Source of the DNA: Coix lacryma-jobi var. lacryma-jobi
Lineage: Eukaryota > Streptophyta > Magnoliopsida > Poales > Poaceae
Direction: 5' to 3'
Length of the DNA stretch: 64,000 bases
Assembly: GCA_009763385.1 (NCBI GenBank)
Contig: CM019824.1
Location: forward strand, 109,138,660-109,202,659
Shown here: positions 9,685 to 19,476 of the stretch, one piece after another
How positions within the stretch are numbered: the stretch's first letter is position 1
Layout of the letters: every line of letters begins with the position of its first letter
The notes under the pieces: model-generated
The model's database searches: none
What the model was told of the DNA's origin: nothing
Seen by the model: only the letters and a program-made list of their open reading frames with translations
Position numbers and translations under genes: made by a program

Positions 9685-12600
9685 CTATGGGTAGAATTTG
9701 CGAAGGTCGTCGATGTTCCAGGTGTGTGGTAGTATGTTACCTTCGCTGTCGGAGAGGTGGAAAGAGCCTGGGCGATTGCATTCTGCGATCAGGAACGGGC
9801 CTGTCCACTTAGGCTGGAACTTTCCCGCCATGCTTGCGTTTTGTTTACGGATGAGGACGAGGTCACCCTTCTGCAGGTTCTTGATTCTGACCTTTTTATC
9901 TCTCCACTTCTTGGTCTCTTCCTGATATTTGCGAAGGTTGTGAACTGCGCTGCATCTTGTTTCTTCTAGCAAGTCCTTGTCGGTTAGTATGGCTGGCTCA
10001 TCACTTGCGAGGGTTGTTCTTGGTGAGATGAATTTTAGCTCCTCTGGTAACACGGCTTCTTCGCCAAACAAAAGTTTGAAGGGTGTGAACTTGGTTGCTC
10101 TGCATTCGGAGGTATTGTGAGACCAGGTGACTGCAGTTAGCTCGTCTGCCCATTTGCCTTTGGGTCTGCCTTGCAATTTTTTGGATATGGATTGGAAGAT
10201 TGTTGCGTTGGCTCTTTCGACTAGGCCGTTGGACTGCGGGTGTCGGACTGAGGCGAAGCATAGAATTGTTCCGATTTGTGCGCAGAACTCTTTGAAAACC
10301 TCGCTGTCAAACTGGGTGCCATTGTCGACGGTTAGATGTTGGGGGACTCCGAAGCGACAAACTATCTGCTGCCAGAAAAACCTTTTTACTGCGAGGGATG
10401 TTATGGAGGACAGCGGTCTTGTTTCGGTCCATTTGGTGAAATATTCCACGGCTACCACCGCGTAGCGAAGGTTCCCCGGGGCCGTCGGTAATGGGCCCAC
10501 GAGATCCATTGCCCACCTTTGTAGGGGCCAGGTTGGGCGTATGAGGGTTGTGGGGGCCCCTGGGGTGTTTTGGTTTTTTGCTGTCAGTTGACAACCTTCG
10601 CACTTCTTGACGATGGTTTCAGCGTCTCTCAGCGCAGTTGGCCAGTAGAAACCTTGCCGGAAAGCCTTTCCTACTAATGCTCTTGGGCCATTGTGTGAAC
10701 CGCATATACCTTCGTGGATGAGTTTGAGAATGTCGGTACCTTCGGATTGTGACACGCACTTGAGCCAAGGTGAGGTTACCGAAGCTTTGAGCAAGGTGTT
10801 ATCCATAATCTTGTACCCTCGCACTCTTTGCTTTAGTCTGTTCTCTTCCTCTTTGGAGCTGGGTTCATGGAGTCCTTTGATGTAGGCCATGATAGGTGCT
10901 CTCCAATCCTCGCACTGAATTGTGTTGATCAGCTTGATGCTGATCTCGGAAGCTTCGAAGGCTGACCGAGTGGAAACCTCGTAGAACACGTCCGGAGGGA
11001 GCTGTAGCTGCTGCGCGGCTGCTTTGGCTAAGCAATCTGCTTCGCTGTTTTCAGTCCTCGATATTGCTTTTACGGTTATGCCGAGGAAAAAGGATTCTAA
11101 CCTTCGTACATATTGAAAATACTTTTGAAGCTCTGGATCTTTTGCTTTGAAGTTCTTTTCAATGTGCCCCGCAATGACTTGAGAGTCTGTGTTGATGAGT
11201 GCCCTTCGGACTGATAATGAACGCAACCTTGAAAGTGCCAGAATCACAGCCTCATATTCAGCGGAGTTGTTTGTGCACTTGAAGTCCAGCCTTCGTGCGT
11301 ATCTCAGCTTCGACCCGGAGGGCGAGATTAGAATGGCCGAGGCACCGGCTCCAGTTGCACCCCAGGCCCCGTCGACGTAAACGATCCAAAACTGGTCCTG
11401 CTGCAGCTCACCGGGGCGAGGGTCGGGTGTCCATTCTGCTATGAAATCAGCCAGCACTTGTGATTTGATCGCTGTTCTGCCAACGAAGGTTACAGCATAA
11501 CTGTTAAGCTCGACTGCCCATTTTGCTATTCTTCCAACGGCTTCGTTATTTTTGAAAATGCTCTCGAGAGGGTACGTCGAAGGTACATGTATCTCGTGAG
11601 CCTGGAAATAGTGCTTAAGCTTTCTTGATGCCATGACGACGGCGTATGCTATTTTCTCAAGCTCCGAATAATTTCTCTTTGGGCCTTCGAGGGTTTCTGA
11701 AACATAGTAAATTGGGGCTTGTCTGGTTTTGTTGTTTTCGTGGAGCTCCTTGATGAGGACTGCGCTTGCAGCGTGTGGCGAAGCTGCGACGTAGAGTAAC
11801 AACAAGTCTCCCCTGCTTGGGCTGGTTAAGGCAGTCAAGCTGGTCAGATATTTTTTCAGCTCCTCGAAGGCCTTTTGCTGCTGGGGGCCCCAGTGGAAAG
11901 GAGCATTGCTTCTGAGTGTTTCGAAAAATGGTAACCCTCGCTCTGCGGATCTTGAGATGAATCTGCTAAGTGCTGCCAAACGACCAGTCAGGCGCTGAGC
12001 TGCTTTCTTGGTCGTCGGAGGTTCCATGTTCATGATGGCATCAATCTTCTCAGGGTTGGCCTCGATTCCTCTGGCTGAGACGATGCAACCTAGCAACTTG
12101 CCTTCGCTTACCCCGAAAACACATTTTTCTGGGTTTAGTTTCAGTCCGGCGTACCGGAGGTTGCTGAATACCCTCGATAGGTCTGGAATGTGGTTCTCTT
12201 TTAGTTCGCTTTGAACGACTAGGTCGTCGACATAGGCGGAGACTGCATGCTCATCCTTGAAAACTTCGGAGGTCATGCGAGCGAAGGTTGAGCCTGCATT
12301 TTTCAAACCTTCTGCCATTCTTCGGAAGCAAAAAGTGCCCGAGGGTGTGATAAAGCTTGTTTTTTCTTCGTCTTCTTCGTTCATCCAGATTTGGTGATAG
12401 CCTGAGAAGCAATCGAGGAGGGATAGCATTTGGCAGCCTGCCGCTCTGTCGACCAGGGTGCTTATGTTTGGGAGGGGGAAGTCATCCTTCGGACAGGCTT
12501 TGTTCAAGCAAGTGAAGTCGACGCACATTCGCCATTTTTTATTCTTCTTTTGGACTAGGACCACATTTGAGAGCCAAGTTGGGTATTTGACTGGGCGAAT

Positions 12601-15393
12601 GACGCCTGCGTCCAGAAGCCTTTTTACCTCAGCCTTCGCTGCCTCCTTTCTTTCTTCTGACATCTTGCGAAGCTTTTGTTTGATTGGGCGATAACCTGTC
12701 TTGATGTTCAGGCTATGCTCGATCATTGATCTGTTGACTCCTTTTAGGTCTTCGGCGGACCAAGCGAAGGTGTCGGAATTTTCTCTGAGGAAGGTGACGA
12801 GGTTGCCTTCTGATCGAGGGTCTAGATTGGCTGAGATGATCACCTTTCTTTCTCCATTACCCTCGAAGAGTTGGACTTGTTTGGTTTCGTCCTTTGGCGC
12901 CGCCTTCACTCTGTCATTGCAGGCCTCGCCTTCGACGCTGATACCGGGGGTTTGAGGTTTTGACAAATTATGTACATTGCGTTGCCCCGGAGCGACGTTC
13001 CCTTCAGCTGTCCTTGCAATGTCCTGGTCCCCGAATACCGCGACGACACCCTTCGGCGCGGGAAGTTTCATGCATAGGTAGGCGGGATGGATGACCGCAT
13101 TGAACGCGTTTGTGACCCCTCGGCCAAAAATGGCATTGTATGGGTAGAACATGTCGACGACATCAAATGTTATGTGTTCCGTCCTGCAGTTGATTTGGTC
13201 GCCGAAGGTTACGGGCAGAGAAATTTTCCCGACGGCTCTTACTTGTTGACCACCGAAACCGTATAGGGGGTTGTCGGCTGGTTGCAGAAGATTTCTGTCA
13301 AGCTTCATGCTGTCGAAGGTTGAAGCGAACAAGATGTCAGCGGAGCTTCCTGTATCGACCAGTATTTTGGTGACGGTCCACCCAGCGAGGTTGGTTTCGA
13401 TCACCATGGCATCTGTGTGAGGGTAATCTCTTAGCTTCATGTCACTGGAATCGAAGGTTATGGGGATGTGAGACCAGCGACCGAATTTATGTGGTCCTTC
13501 GACGGCCACGTGGTGAACGCGTCTGGCATGTTCCTTCCTCTGCCGTTTGTTGCCATGGTCTTCGTTTGAGCCTCCGGTGATAGCTAGAATGACACCGAAG
13601 GTCGATGTTGGATTGTTGATGGTTGTTTGGTTCGAGCCTTCGGCTTTCACAGGTTGTGGTGCTGGTAACGCGGGGATCGGCGGTGGTGGTGGCAGGGCGC
13701 TGGTGGCTTGGTGGGTTGTTGGAATTTGGTTTTGCGGGGTAGCTGGGTATGTGACTGTGTAAGGTGGATTTTGGCGTTGTGGGGTGGTGGTTGGCTGATA
13801 ATGGGTTTGGTTGTAGAGTGGGTGGTGGGTGTAGGGGGGTTGTTGCGAAGGTAGGCCGTAGTTTATGGGGGTATAGTGGTATGTTGGGTTTGGTGGGTGG
13901 AAGCTTGGTTTCCTTGTGTGGTTTATGGTTCGGGGGTCTGACATGGCAGGTTTCCTGGATTCCTGGAATTCTTTTCCTTTGGCGAAGCATTCGCATTGCT
14001 TTGTTGTGTGCCCCTTTCCCATTCCGCAGAAGTGACAATACATTTTGGCAGGATCTCGCTGCTGGTAGCGCTGGTTCGGCGGAGGTGGCAAAGCCTGCGG
14101 GGCTTGGCTGCTCGGGTGATGAGCGTCCCGTGTTTGATGTTCATAGCTTGTTGCTTTGTTGATCGCACCAACGTTGCTTTGCTCTTGGCGAGGGTTGCTT
14201 TCTCTCGGTTGAGGCCTCGGCTGTGGCCTCTGCTGAGACCTCCGAGCGTCGGACTTTGCCCTGAAATCCATATCAGCTCTACAGTATCTTTCCATTGTTT
14301 CATGCAACTCCTCGATCGAGTTTGCCGGTTTTCTGGCAAATTTTGAGGAGCATGGTCCTGGGCGCAGACCACTGACTGCAGCGAGGATGACAGCCTCGTC
14401 AGATATCCCGGGGGTCCTCGTTCTGATTTGAATGAACCTTCGCCAGTAATCTTGGAGCGGCTCGCGTTCCTCTTGCTTGCAGTTGAATAGCTCGATGGGG
14501 TTTAACGGGGCTGGAGTGATGCCCTTGAAGTTTGTACACAGCTTGTCTCTGAGGCAGGCCCAGGAATCCACAGTTCCGGGGCGAAGGTTGCTGTACCAAG
14601 TTTGTGCGATGTCTCGCAGAATGATGACAAAGGATTTGGCCATTGTTGATTCGTCACCGCCTGCTGCGGCAACCGCTGCTTCATAGCTCATGATGAACTG
14701 GCGAGGGTCGGAAAGTCCATCATAGCGAGGTAGGTTTTGCGGATTATAGCAAGGTGGCCAGGGCTGGGTTTGGAGTGTTTGGGAGAGTGGTGACTTTGGA
14801 TCGTATGGCATTTGGTGTTGTTGATGCCTTCGCTGAATGCGAAGGTTTTGCTCTCTCTCATCTGGGTAGAGTTGGCGGAGGTTTGGGTGTCTCACAAGAT
14901 ATGGCTCTGGGTGTACTGGTGGTGGTGGGGGTGGTGGGTGGTGACGAAGGTTGTCTTGATTTGGCTCCTCATTCCCCTCTCGCAACGGGGGTATCTCCTC
15001 ATTGTTCCAGCCCTCGGCTTCGGCTTCTGCCGCGGCGAGGGACTCCTCCATGCGGCGAAGCTGCTCCCTGGCCTCGTCTGCCCTCTGTCTGATTGAGCGT
15101 AGTCGGTTGTGCCTCTCAAGCTGTTCCAGGCGCCTCTTCTTCTCTTGCAGCTCAGCTTCGAGCCTTTCAAGGGCCTCGAGGCCCACCTCTTCTTCTTCCC
15201 CTTCTCCTTCTCCCGAAGTGTGTGGGTGCGGCTGTGTCGCCACTCGGGCCTGGGGGCCCAGGGATTGGGGTTCCGGGGTGACATTTTCTCCTCCCGAGGG
15301 TTGTGCAATTTCCTCAGCAGGCGGGACCACCGCTGCCGCCTCTCTAGCAACGCGCTGGTCCCTCGCCGAAGGTGCTCTCCTGTTTCCCGCCAT
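9685..15393 (-). CDS. gag-pol: Gag-pol polyprotein of Tat element D, uninterrupted
   Basis: This single frame of 1902 codons encodes capsid, protease, reverse transcriptase, two RNase H domains and integrase. I chose ATG 15393 (MAGNRR) because the frame further upstream lies in the PBS and LTR. Domains by residue: coiled coil ~80-125; gag ~230-370; zinc knuckle CHFCGMGKGHTTKQC ~453-467; protease VDTGSSADILF ~679; reverse transcriptase ~920-1100 with YVDD at 1054-1057; Ty3-type RNase H ~1160-1300; archaeal-type RNase H ~1340-1460 with D1341, E1379, D1403 and D1453; integrase zinc HHCC (H1560, H1567, C1598, C1601) and catalytic D1630, D1690, E1726 (DX35E). All catalytic residues I looked for are present. 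The second RNase H places it in the Tat lineage. Its 3' LTR is lost, so D cannot complete a normal cycle alone, although the proteins could act in trans. Confidence 0.95.
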   Translation of the reverse strand: MAGNRRAPSARDQRVAREAAAVVPPAEEIAQPSGGENVTPEPQSLGPQARVATQPHPHTSGEGEGEEEEVGLEALERLEAELQEKKRRLEQLERHNRLRSIRQRADEAREQLRRMEESLAAAEAEAEGWNNEEIPPLREGNEEPNQDNLRHHPPPPPPPVHPEPYLVRHPNLRQLYPDEREQNLRIQRRHQQHQMPYDPKSPLSQTLQTQPWPPCYNPQNLPRYDGLSDPRQFIMSYEAAVAAAGGDESTMAKSFVIILRDIAQTWYSNLRPGTVDSWACLRDKLCTNFKGITPAPLNPIELFNCKQEEREPLQDYWRRFIQIRTRTPGISDEAVILAAVSGLRPGPCSSKFARKPANSIEELHETMERYCRADMDFRAKSDARRSQQRPQPRPQPRESNPRQEQSNVGAINKATSYEHQTRDAHHPSSQAPQALPPPPNQRYQQRDPAKMYCHFCGMGKGHTTKQCECFAKGKEFQESRKPAMSDPRTINHTRKPSFHPPNPTYHYTPINYGLPSQQPPYTHHPLYNQTHYQPTTTPQRQNPPYTVTYPATPQNQIPTTHQATSALPPPPPIPALPAPQPVKAEGSNQTTINNPTSTFGVILAITGGSNEDHGNKRQRKEHARRVHHVAVEGPHKFGRWSHIPITFDSSDMKLRDYPHTDAMVIETNLAGWTVTKILVDTGSSADILFASTFDSMKLDRNLLQPADNPLYGFGGQQVRAVGKISLPVTFGDQINCRTEHITFDVVDMFYPYNAIFGRGVTNAFNAVIHPAYLCMKLPAPKGVVAVFGDQDIARTAEGNVAPGQRNVHNLSKPQTPGISVEGEACNDRVKAAPKDETKQVQLFEGNGERKVIISANLDPRSEGNLVTFLRENSDTFAWSAEDLKGVNRSMIEHSLNIKTGYRPIKQKLRKMSEERKEAAKAEVKRLLDAGVIRPVKYPTWLSNVVLVQKKNKKWRMCVDFTCLNKACPKDDFPLPNISTLVDRAAGCQMLSLLDCFSGYHQIWMNEEDEEKTSFITPSGTFCFRRMAEGLKNAGSTFARMTSEVFKDEHAVSAYVDDLVVQSELKENHIPDLSRVFSNLRYAGLKLNPEKCVFGVSEGKLLGCIVSARGIEANPEKIDAIMNMEPPTTKKAAQRLTGRLAALSRFISRSAERGLPFFETLRSNAPFHWGPQQQKAFEELKKYLTSLTALTSPSRGDLLLLYVAASPHAASAVLIKELHENNKTRQAPIYYVSETLEGPKRNYSELEKIAYAVVMASRKLKHYFQAHEIHVPSTYPLESIFKNNEAVGRIAKWAVELNSYAVTFVGRTAIKSQVLADFIAEWTPDPRPGELQQDQFWIVYVDGAWGATGAGASAILISPSGSKLRYARRLDFKCTNNSAEYEAVILALSRLRSLSVRRALINTDSQVIAGHIEKNFKAKDPELQKYFQYVRRLESFFLGITVKAISRTENSEADCLAKAAAQQLQLPPDVFYEVSTRSAFEASEISIKLINTIQCEDWRAPIMAYIKGLHEPSSKEEENRLKQRVRGYKIMDNTLLKASVTSPWLKCVSQSEGTDILKLIHEGICGSHNGPRALVGKAFRQGFYWPTALRDAETIVKKCEGCQLTAKNQNTPGAPTTLIRPTWPLQRWAMDLVGPLPTAPGNLRYAVVAVEYFTKWTETRPLSSITSLAVKRFFWQQIVCRFGVPQHLTVDNGTQFDSEVFKEFCAQIGTILCFASVRHPQSNGLVERANATIFQSISKKLQGRPKGKWADELTAVTWSHNTSECRATKFTPFKLLFGEEAVLPEELKFISPRTTLASDEPAILTDKDLLEETRCSAVHNLRKYQEETKKWRDKKVRIKNLQKGDLVLIRKQNASMAGKFQPKWTGPFLIAECNRPGSFHLSDSEGNILPHTWNIDDLRKFYP

Positions 15394-15405
15394 TTCAGAC
15401 TGCGA

Positions 15406-15423
15406 TCCCCACGGTCGGCGCCA
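15406..15423 (-). other. Primer-binding site of element D
   Basis: Read on the minus strand it is TGGCGCCGACCGTGGGGA, three bases inside the LTR end. TGGCGCC starts are usual in Gypsy elements; I cannot name the tRNA with certainty. Confidence 0.8.
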
Positions 15424-15426
15424 AAC

Positions 15427-16075
15427 TGTTGGGAGCACACTTGCCCAACCTCCGCACTTGTGCAGGGGAAGGAGCGAAGGTGACCAAGCGTCGGATGCGG
15501 TAGCGAAGGTGAAACGGAAGTGGAAAGTGCTCGAATTCCCAAAAAGTCGTGGTTTACACTGTTCATCCCCTTGGTATTTATAGGGAATGCCAAGGGGTAC
15601 GGGCCAAATTACAAAAGGGCACAGCAAAGATTCCTCGCCTCCGCGCAGGGAGGAAGGGCAGAAGCGTAAACACACAGCTGGAGCGGAAGCCCTAATCGGT
15701 CACACCCCGGCGCGCCGCCACCTGGCCCCCTGTTCACCTTCGGGGAGAGGTGCGGCGGTCTTGACCTTCGGCCGCGCTCACCTCCGGCTGCATTTGCCTC
15801 CCGGGAGAGGCAAGTGAACACGCTTGCTGCTTGCCTGGACCCTCGCTCCAAGCGAAGGTGGTGTCGACGGTCAGCGAAGGTTTCCTGCAGTGCGCCCATC
15901 GCCTCAGACCTGCACGGGAACACAGCAAGAGAGCGAGGGTTGATCCCGCATTCGGGGGTCAGGGTAGTGGCCTCCGATGGTAGAGAGACCCCGCAAGCAC
16001 GCCAGGCGTTACGCGAGGGCTGATTTTGAGCACCAGTTCGGGCGGCGCTTCTGTCGAGGGTCCTTTCCCCCAACA
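15427..16075 (-). mobile_element. 5' LTR of Tat element D (649 bases)
   Basis: It has inverted ends TGTTGGG/CCCAACA. A minus-strand TATAAATA lies at 15575-15582. At least six CGAAGG/CCTTCG words occur in it. No second copy of this LTR is present in the window; only its last seven bases recur at 6002-6008. Confidence 0.9.
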
Positions 16076-19000
16076 GGGCCCCGGCCATGGCCGCGCGCCA
16101 GCGCCGCCTGCGCCACGCGCGCCCGGCAGCCGCACGCCCGCCCCGACTTGTCGCCTGCGCCCGCGCCATCATGCCGCACCCGCACGCGCAAGCGCTGACC
16201 TCCGCTCCGTCCCCTACAGTGCCCAGGGCGTCGCCGCCGCGTGGCCGTCACCGGCGAACCTTCGCCCAGGCCCTGGGTGCACGCCGTCCTTCCCGCCGGC
16301 TTGCAATCGAGTGCGCACGCTTCGGCCGAGCTCATCCACACCATCCCGTGCTCTCTACCGTCCCCGACCGTGCCTATAAAAGGGACCGCCGGAGTCCGAG
16401 CTTCTCACTCGACCCCGCCGCCGTGGCCAGACCACTCCGAAGCTCCCGCCGCTCAACCACCTAGCCCGAAAGCTCCGCCTTGAGCTCGTGAAGCTTTCCC
16501 ACCCCTCAATTTCACCTCCCCTGCCTCCAATCGCCCGGCGTAACCCCATCTTCCCAAACTCCGACGGAACACCGGTGAACTCGGGTTCGTCAAATACTTC
16601 CTCTCCGGCCACGATCATCTTCCCCTGACCCCTGTGTCAGCTTCCTTGGCTCCGCGCGACTCTAACCAGGCCCTTGCGGTCTCGTGTGTTGCGCAGGATC
16701 GCCGGAGTGCCGCCGCGGTCGTCTTCTTCCTCGAGCCTCACCCTCGAGCACGTGTCGAGCCTCACCCTCGAGCACGTGTCGAGCCTCACCCTCGAGCACG
16801 TGTTGAGCCTCACCCTCGAGCCTCACCCTCGAGCACGTTCCCGAGCCACACCCTCGAGCACGCCTGCGAACCGCGCTCCCTCGAAGCAGCCGAGCCCTGC
16901 CTCCGACCCGTGGTAAGCACCCGAAGCCTCCGGTCTCTGCTTCCACTCCGATTCGCCCGAGCCTCCCAGCCAGGCCTCGGCGAACACATGTTCTCCGCTT
17001 CGCCCGAGCCAGGCCTCGGCGAACACATGCCTTCCGTCTCGCCCGAGCCTCTGGGCCAGGCCTCGGACGAAGCAGTCGCTTCCGTCTCGCCCGAGCCCCC
17101 CGCGATTCGCCCGAGCCCCGCGCGATTCGCCGAGCCCTGCATAGAAGGAGCACAGTGCTCTTTTCTTTTTTTGAAAGAGTGTGAATAGTGTTCTGTTTTC
17201 TCTTTTTTGTGTGAATTAATCTGTTATTCCTTAAATCCTGATAAAATTATGGTATGCTCCATGCACTGTGTAGTATTTTATAAAAATATGAAACTTGACT
17301 TTTCTGCAAGAATTTAAAAATGTAAAATCCCTCTTTTAATTAATAAATGGATGGTTTTGGATTTTTAGAAAATTATTTATAACTCCAAAAATCATGAGAC
17401 TAATTTTTGTGAGCTTCCTATGCCATGTTTAGTCTCTGATGAAATTTTGAAGTCTTTTGGAACAAGTTGATTTTTGAGCATTTATCTTTAATTGTTAAAT
17501 AGTGCCTTTTGTTAATTAATGTCTGATTTTATTTGAGCACCTTAATAACCTCCAAAAATTATGAAATTTGTTTTGCCATCTATCTACACCATAATGAACT
17601 TATGTGATTAATTTGGTAATTTTTGGAGCAACTTCATAAAATGACCTTTTTAAATAATTAAGGAAAATAGAAAAAGTGATTAGGGTTCATGTTGTATGCC
17701 CTGTTTTTGCATTGTTCATGCTAGCATACTCATGTGCATGCATCATTGCATTCGTATAGTCACCAAAGAAGGAGTCAAGATCGAGGCAGCCGCCGACGAA
17801 CCTGTCCCCGAGGCTACCCCGAGTTCCGACAACTGCTCCGCCGCCTTCGAGCCTGCCCTCTTTGCTCTTCAAGGCAAGCCCCGGTGCATTTAACCCTTTC
17901 CTTGAATTTATAAAATGATTTCCTTAAATGCTTTTGAGTTAAATTATTGCATTAGGTTTATAGGAGTTGTGTGCTATCCTAATTGATGCACTATCCACCT
18001 TGACCACTGATACACCTGATACCTGCTGTTCAAAAGTATTTGAAAAATGCTTAGCAATGCTTATTGAATTAGACTTTGCAATAAAATGCCAATTTCAAAA
18101 GTGTGATCACTTAAGGAATGTTTATGGGATTTTGGTCTTACTCCCCGGCTGTTGGTTAGGTATCTGATCCGTACCTAGTCAATAGCGAGGAGAGGTTGTC
18201 CGAGCGTACGGTGTCGTCATGTTGTAGTCCGGGACTCAACAGTTGACACCGACCGGGACAGGGTTGAAAAACTGACGGGACTATTACGCTTGGGTGAGAT
18301 ATGACCAAGGTATAGTTCTGGCTGGAAAATTAGGGACCATCCGTATGGGGGCCTGCTGGTCAAGACTTGTAACTATTCACATACTTCGGAAAGCTCTGGC
18401 TCCGAGAAATCCTTGATTGGGACCGACAACCGCGCACTGGGAGTGGAGAGATGGCGGAAGTAGCATGTACCCACGTGGTCGTCGTACCTGGATAGGAGTG
18501 GTGTACTGTACTTCCGGGTGGCGTAGGACCGGGTCCAATCTTGGAGGAATCGTGGTAGACGAGTTGGCATATGCAAGCTTGGGTGCTACATATGCAGTGT
18601 GGATAGGGATCCTCAGCTGAGTATTATTTATCCGGATTAACGTTGCTCCTCGGTTATGGAGACTTGGTCCACTGACTGTCAACGGAGAGTGGTTCTCAAC
18701 TAGGAATGTTTTGAAATGTAAAATGAATCATGAATGATGAAGAATTGAGGAATACTGAATCTTTCAAAATAAAATAAGGTTTACAAAAATGCTTTTCTGC
18801 AAAATACTTGATCTTGCTTAAGCCTTACCTTGACTACCCTAAGCCTCTCATTCCTGAGTCTTCTCCCTTTTTTTTAGTCGGGTAAGTCTTGTTGAGTACC
18901 CCAGTACTCAGGGTTTGTTACCCATGCTGCAGGTATGACAGAGTCCCCGATGTGTCTTGCACCCTGCTGCGTGACCATCGTCCAGGAAGAGGCCGATGAG

Positions 19001-19353
19001 GCCGAAGAATAGTTGTACACCCTCGGGTTGGGTGATTATAAGTATCTTTGCTATTCTCCACTATGTTGCCTATGTCTATTTCTATTATCAGAACTTGGTT
19101 TGTAATAACTGCACCTTAATTTCTATTTGGAACCCTGCTTTGTAAAACTAATGTTATTTAAGTCTTCCGCTCTTTATTCCGATGTTATTTGTAAAAGTAT
19201 GCAATGCTGTAACCGAATTGTGAGATGATCCTGCGGACATTGGGCACTGATGTAGCCCGGTGGCGAACAGGTCTTAATCACATGGAACCTGGGTTCGGCT
19301 GTCAGAGGTTGACAGGGACACGTGGGCCATGGGATTAGGGTCGTTCCGTCACA
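16076..19353 (+). mobile_element. Solo LTR C, right part
   Basis: It begins with the duplicated GGGCC from the insertion of D and ends ...CGTCACA before the TSD GGCGA. It contains GC-rich leader-like sequence (16100-17150), including two minisatellites, then AT-rich sequence to about 17700. The rest of the LTR follows, with its typical end (about 18900-19353). I see no credible coding frame; open frames at 16634-17188 are products of the minisatellites. Confidence 0.8.
16725..17120. repeat. Two minisatellites in solo LTR C
   Basis: At 16725-16870 there are about five units of 24 bases with CCTCACCCTCGAGCACGTG; CACGTG is a G-box core. At 16960-17120 there are three to four looser units of about 39 bases with GCCCGAGCCAGGCCTCGG. 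Both are inside the LTR. Confidence 0.8.
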
Positions 19354-19358
19354 GGCGA

Positions 19359-19476
19359 ATTCTTGGAGCCACCACCATTATCACATCCTATTCTTACTGA
19401 TGGCTACCAATTTTGTCCTGGCTTTATAGCCATGGTTCGAGAGCAACCCTTCTCTGGGCTAGATGACGAAAACTCT
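19359..19476 (+). pseudogene. gag: Element B gag, part 2
   Basis: This piece between solo LTR C and Sirevirus A2 keeps the gag frame of part 1. It encodes the region just before the retrotransposon gag domain (FIAMVREQPFSGLDDENS). It ends with ACTCT, the TSD of A2. Confidence 0.75.

Larger units (their letters stand above)
6002..16075 (-). mobile_element. Tat-lineage Gypsy element D (10 kb, 3' LTR nearly absent)
   Basis: D is bounded by TGTTGGG (6002) and CCCAACA (16075) and flanked by a perfect 5-base TSD GGGCC (5997-6001 and 16076-16080). In element orientation the order is: 5' LTR (16075-15427), PBS, gag-pol, three tandem arrays, an antisense spliced gene, then only seven bases of the 3' LTR. 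The polyprotein carries a second RNase H, the mark of the Tat lineage. It is inserted in solo LTR C. With an open gag-pol frame, D is probably the youngest insertion in this nest, though dating by LTR divergence is impossible. Confidence 0.93.

Noticed and set aside
16634..17188. A 184-codon plus-strand frame in solo LTR C
   Set aside because: Its sequence is made of the two minisatellites and has no homology.
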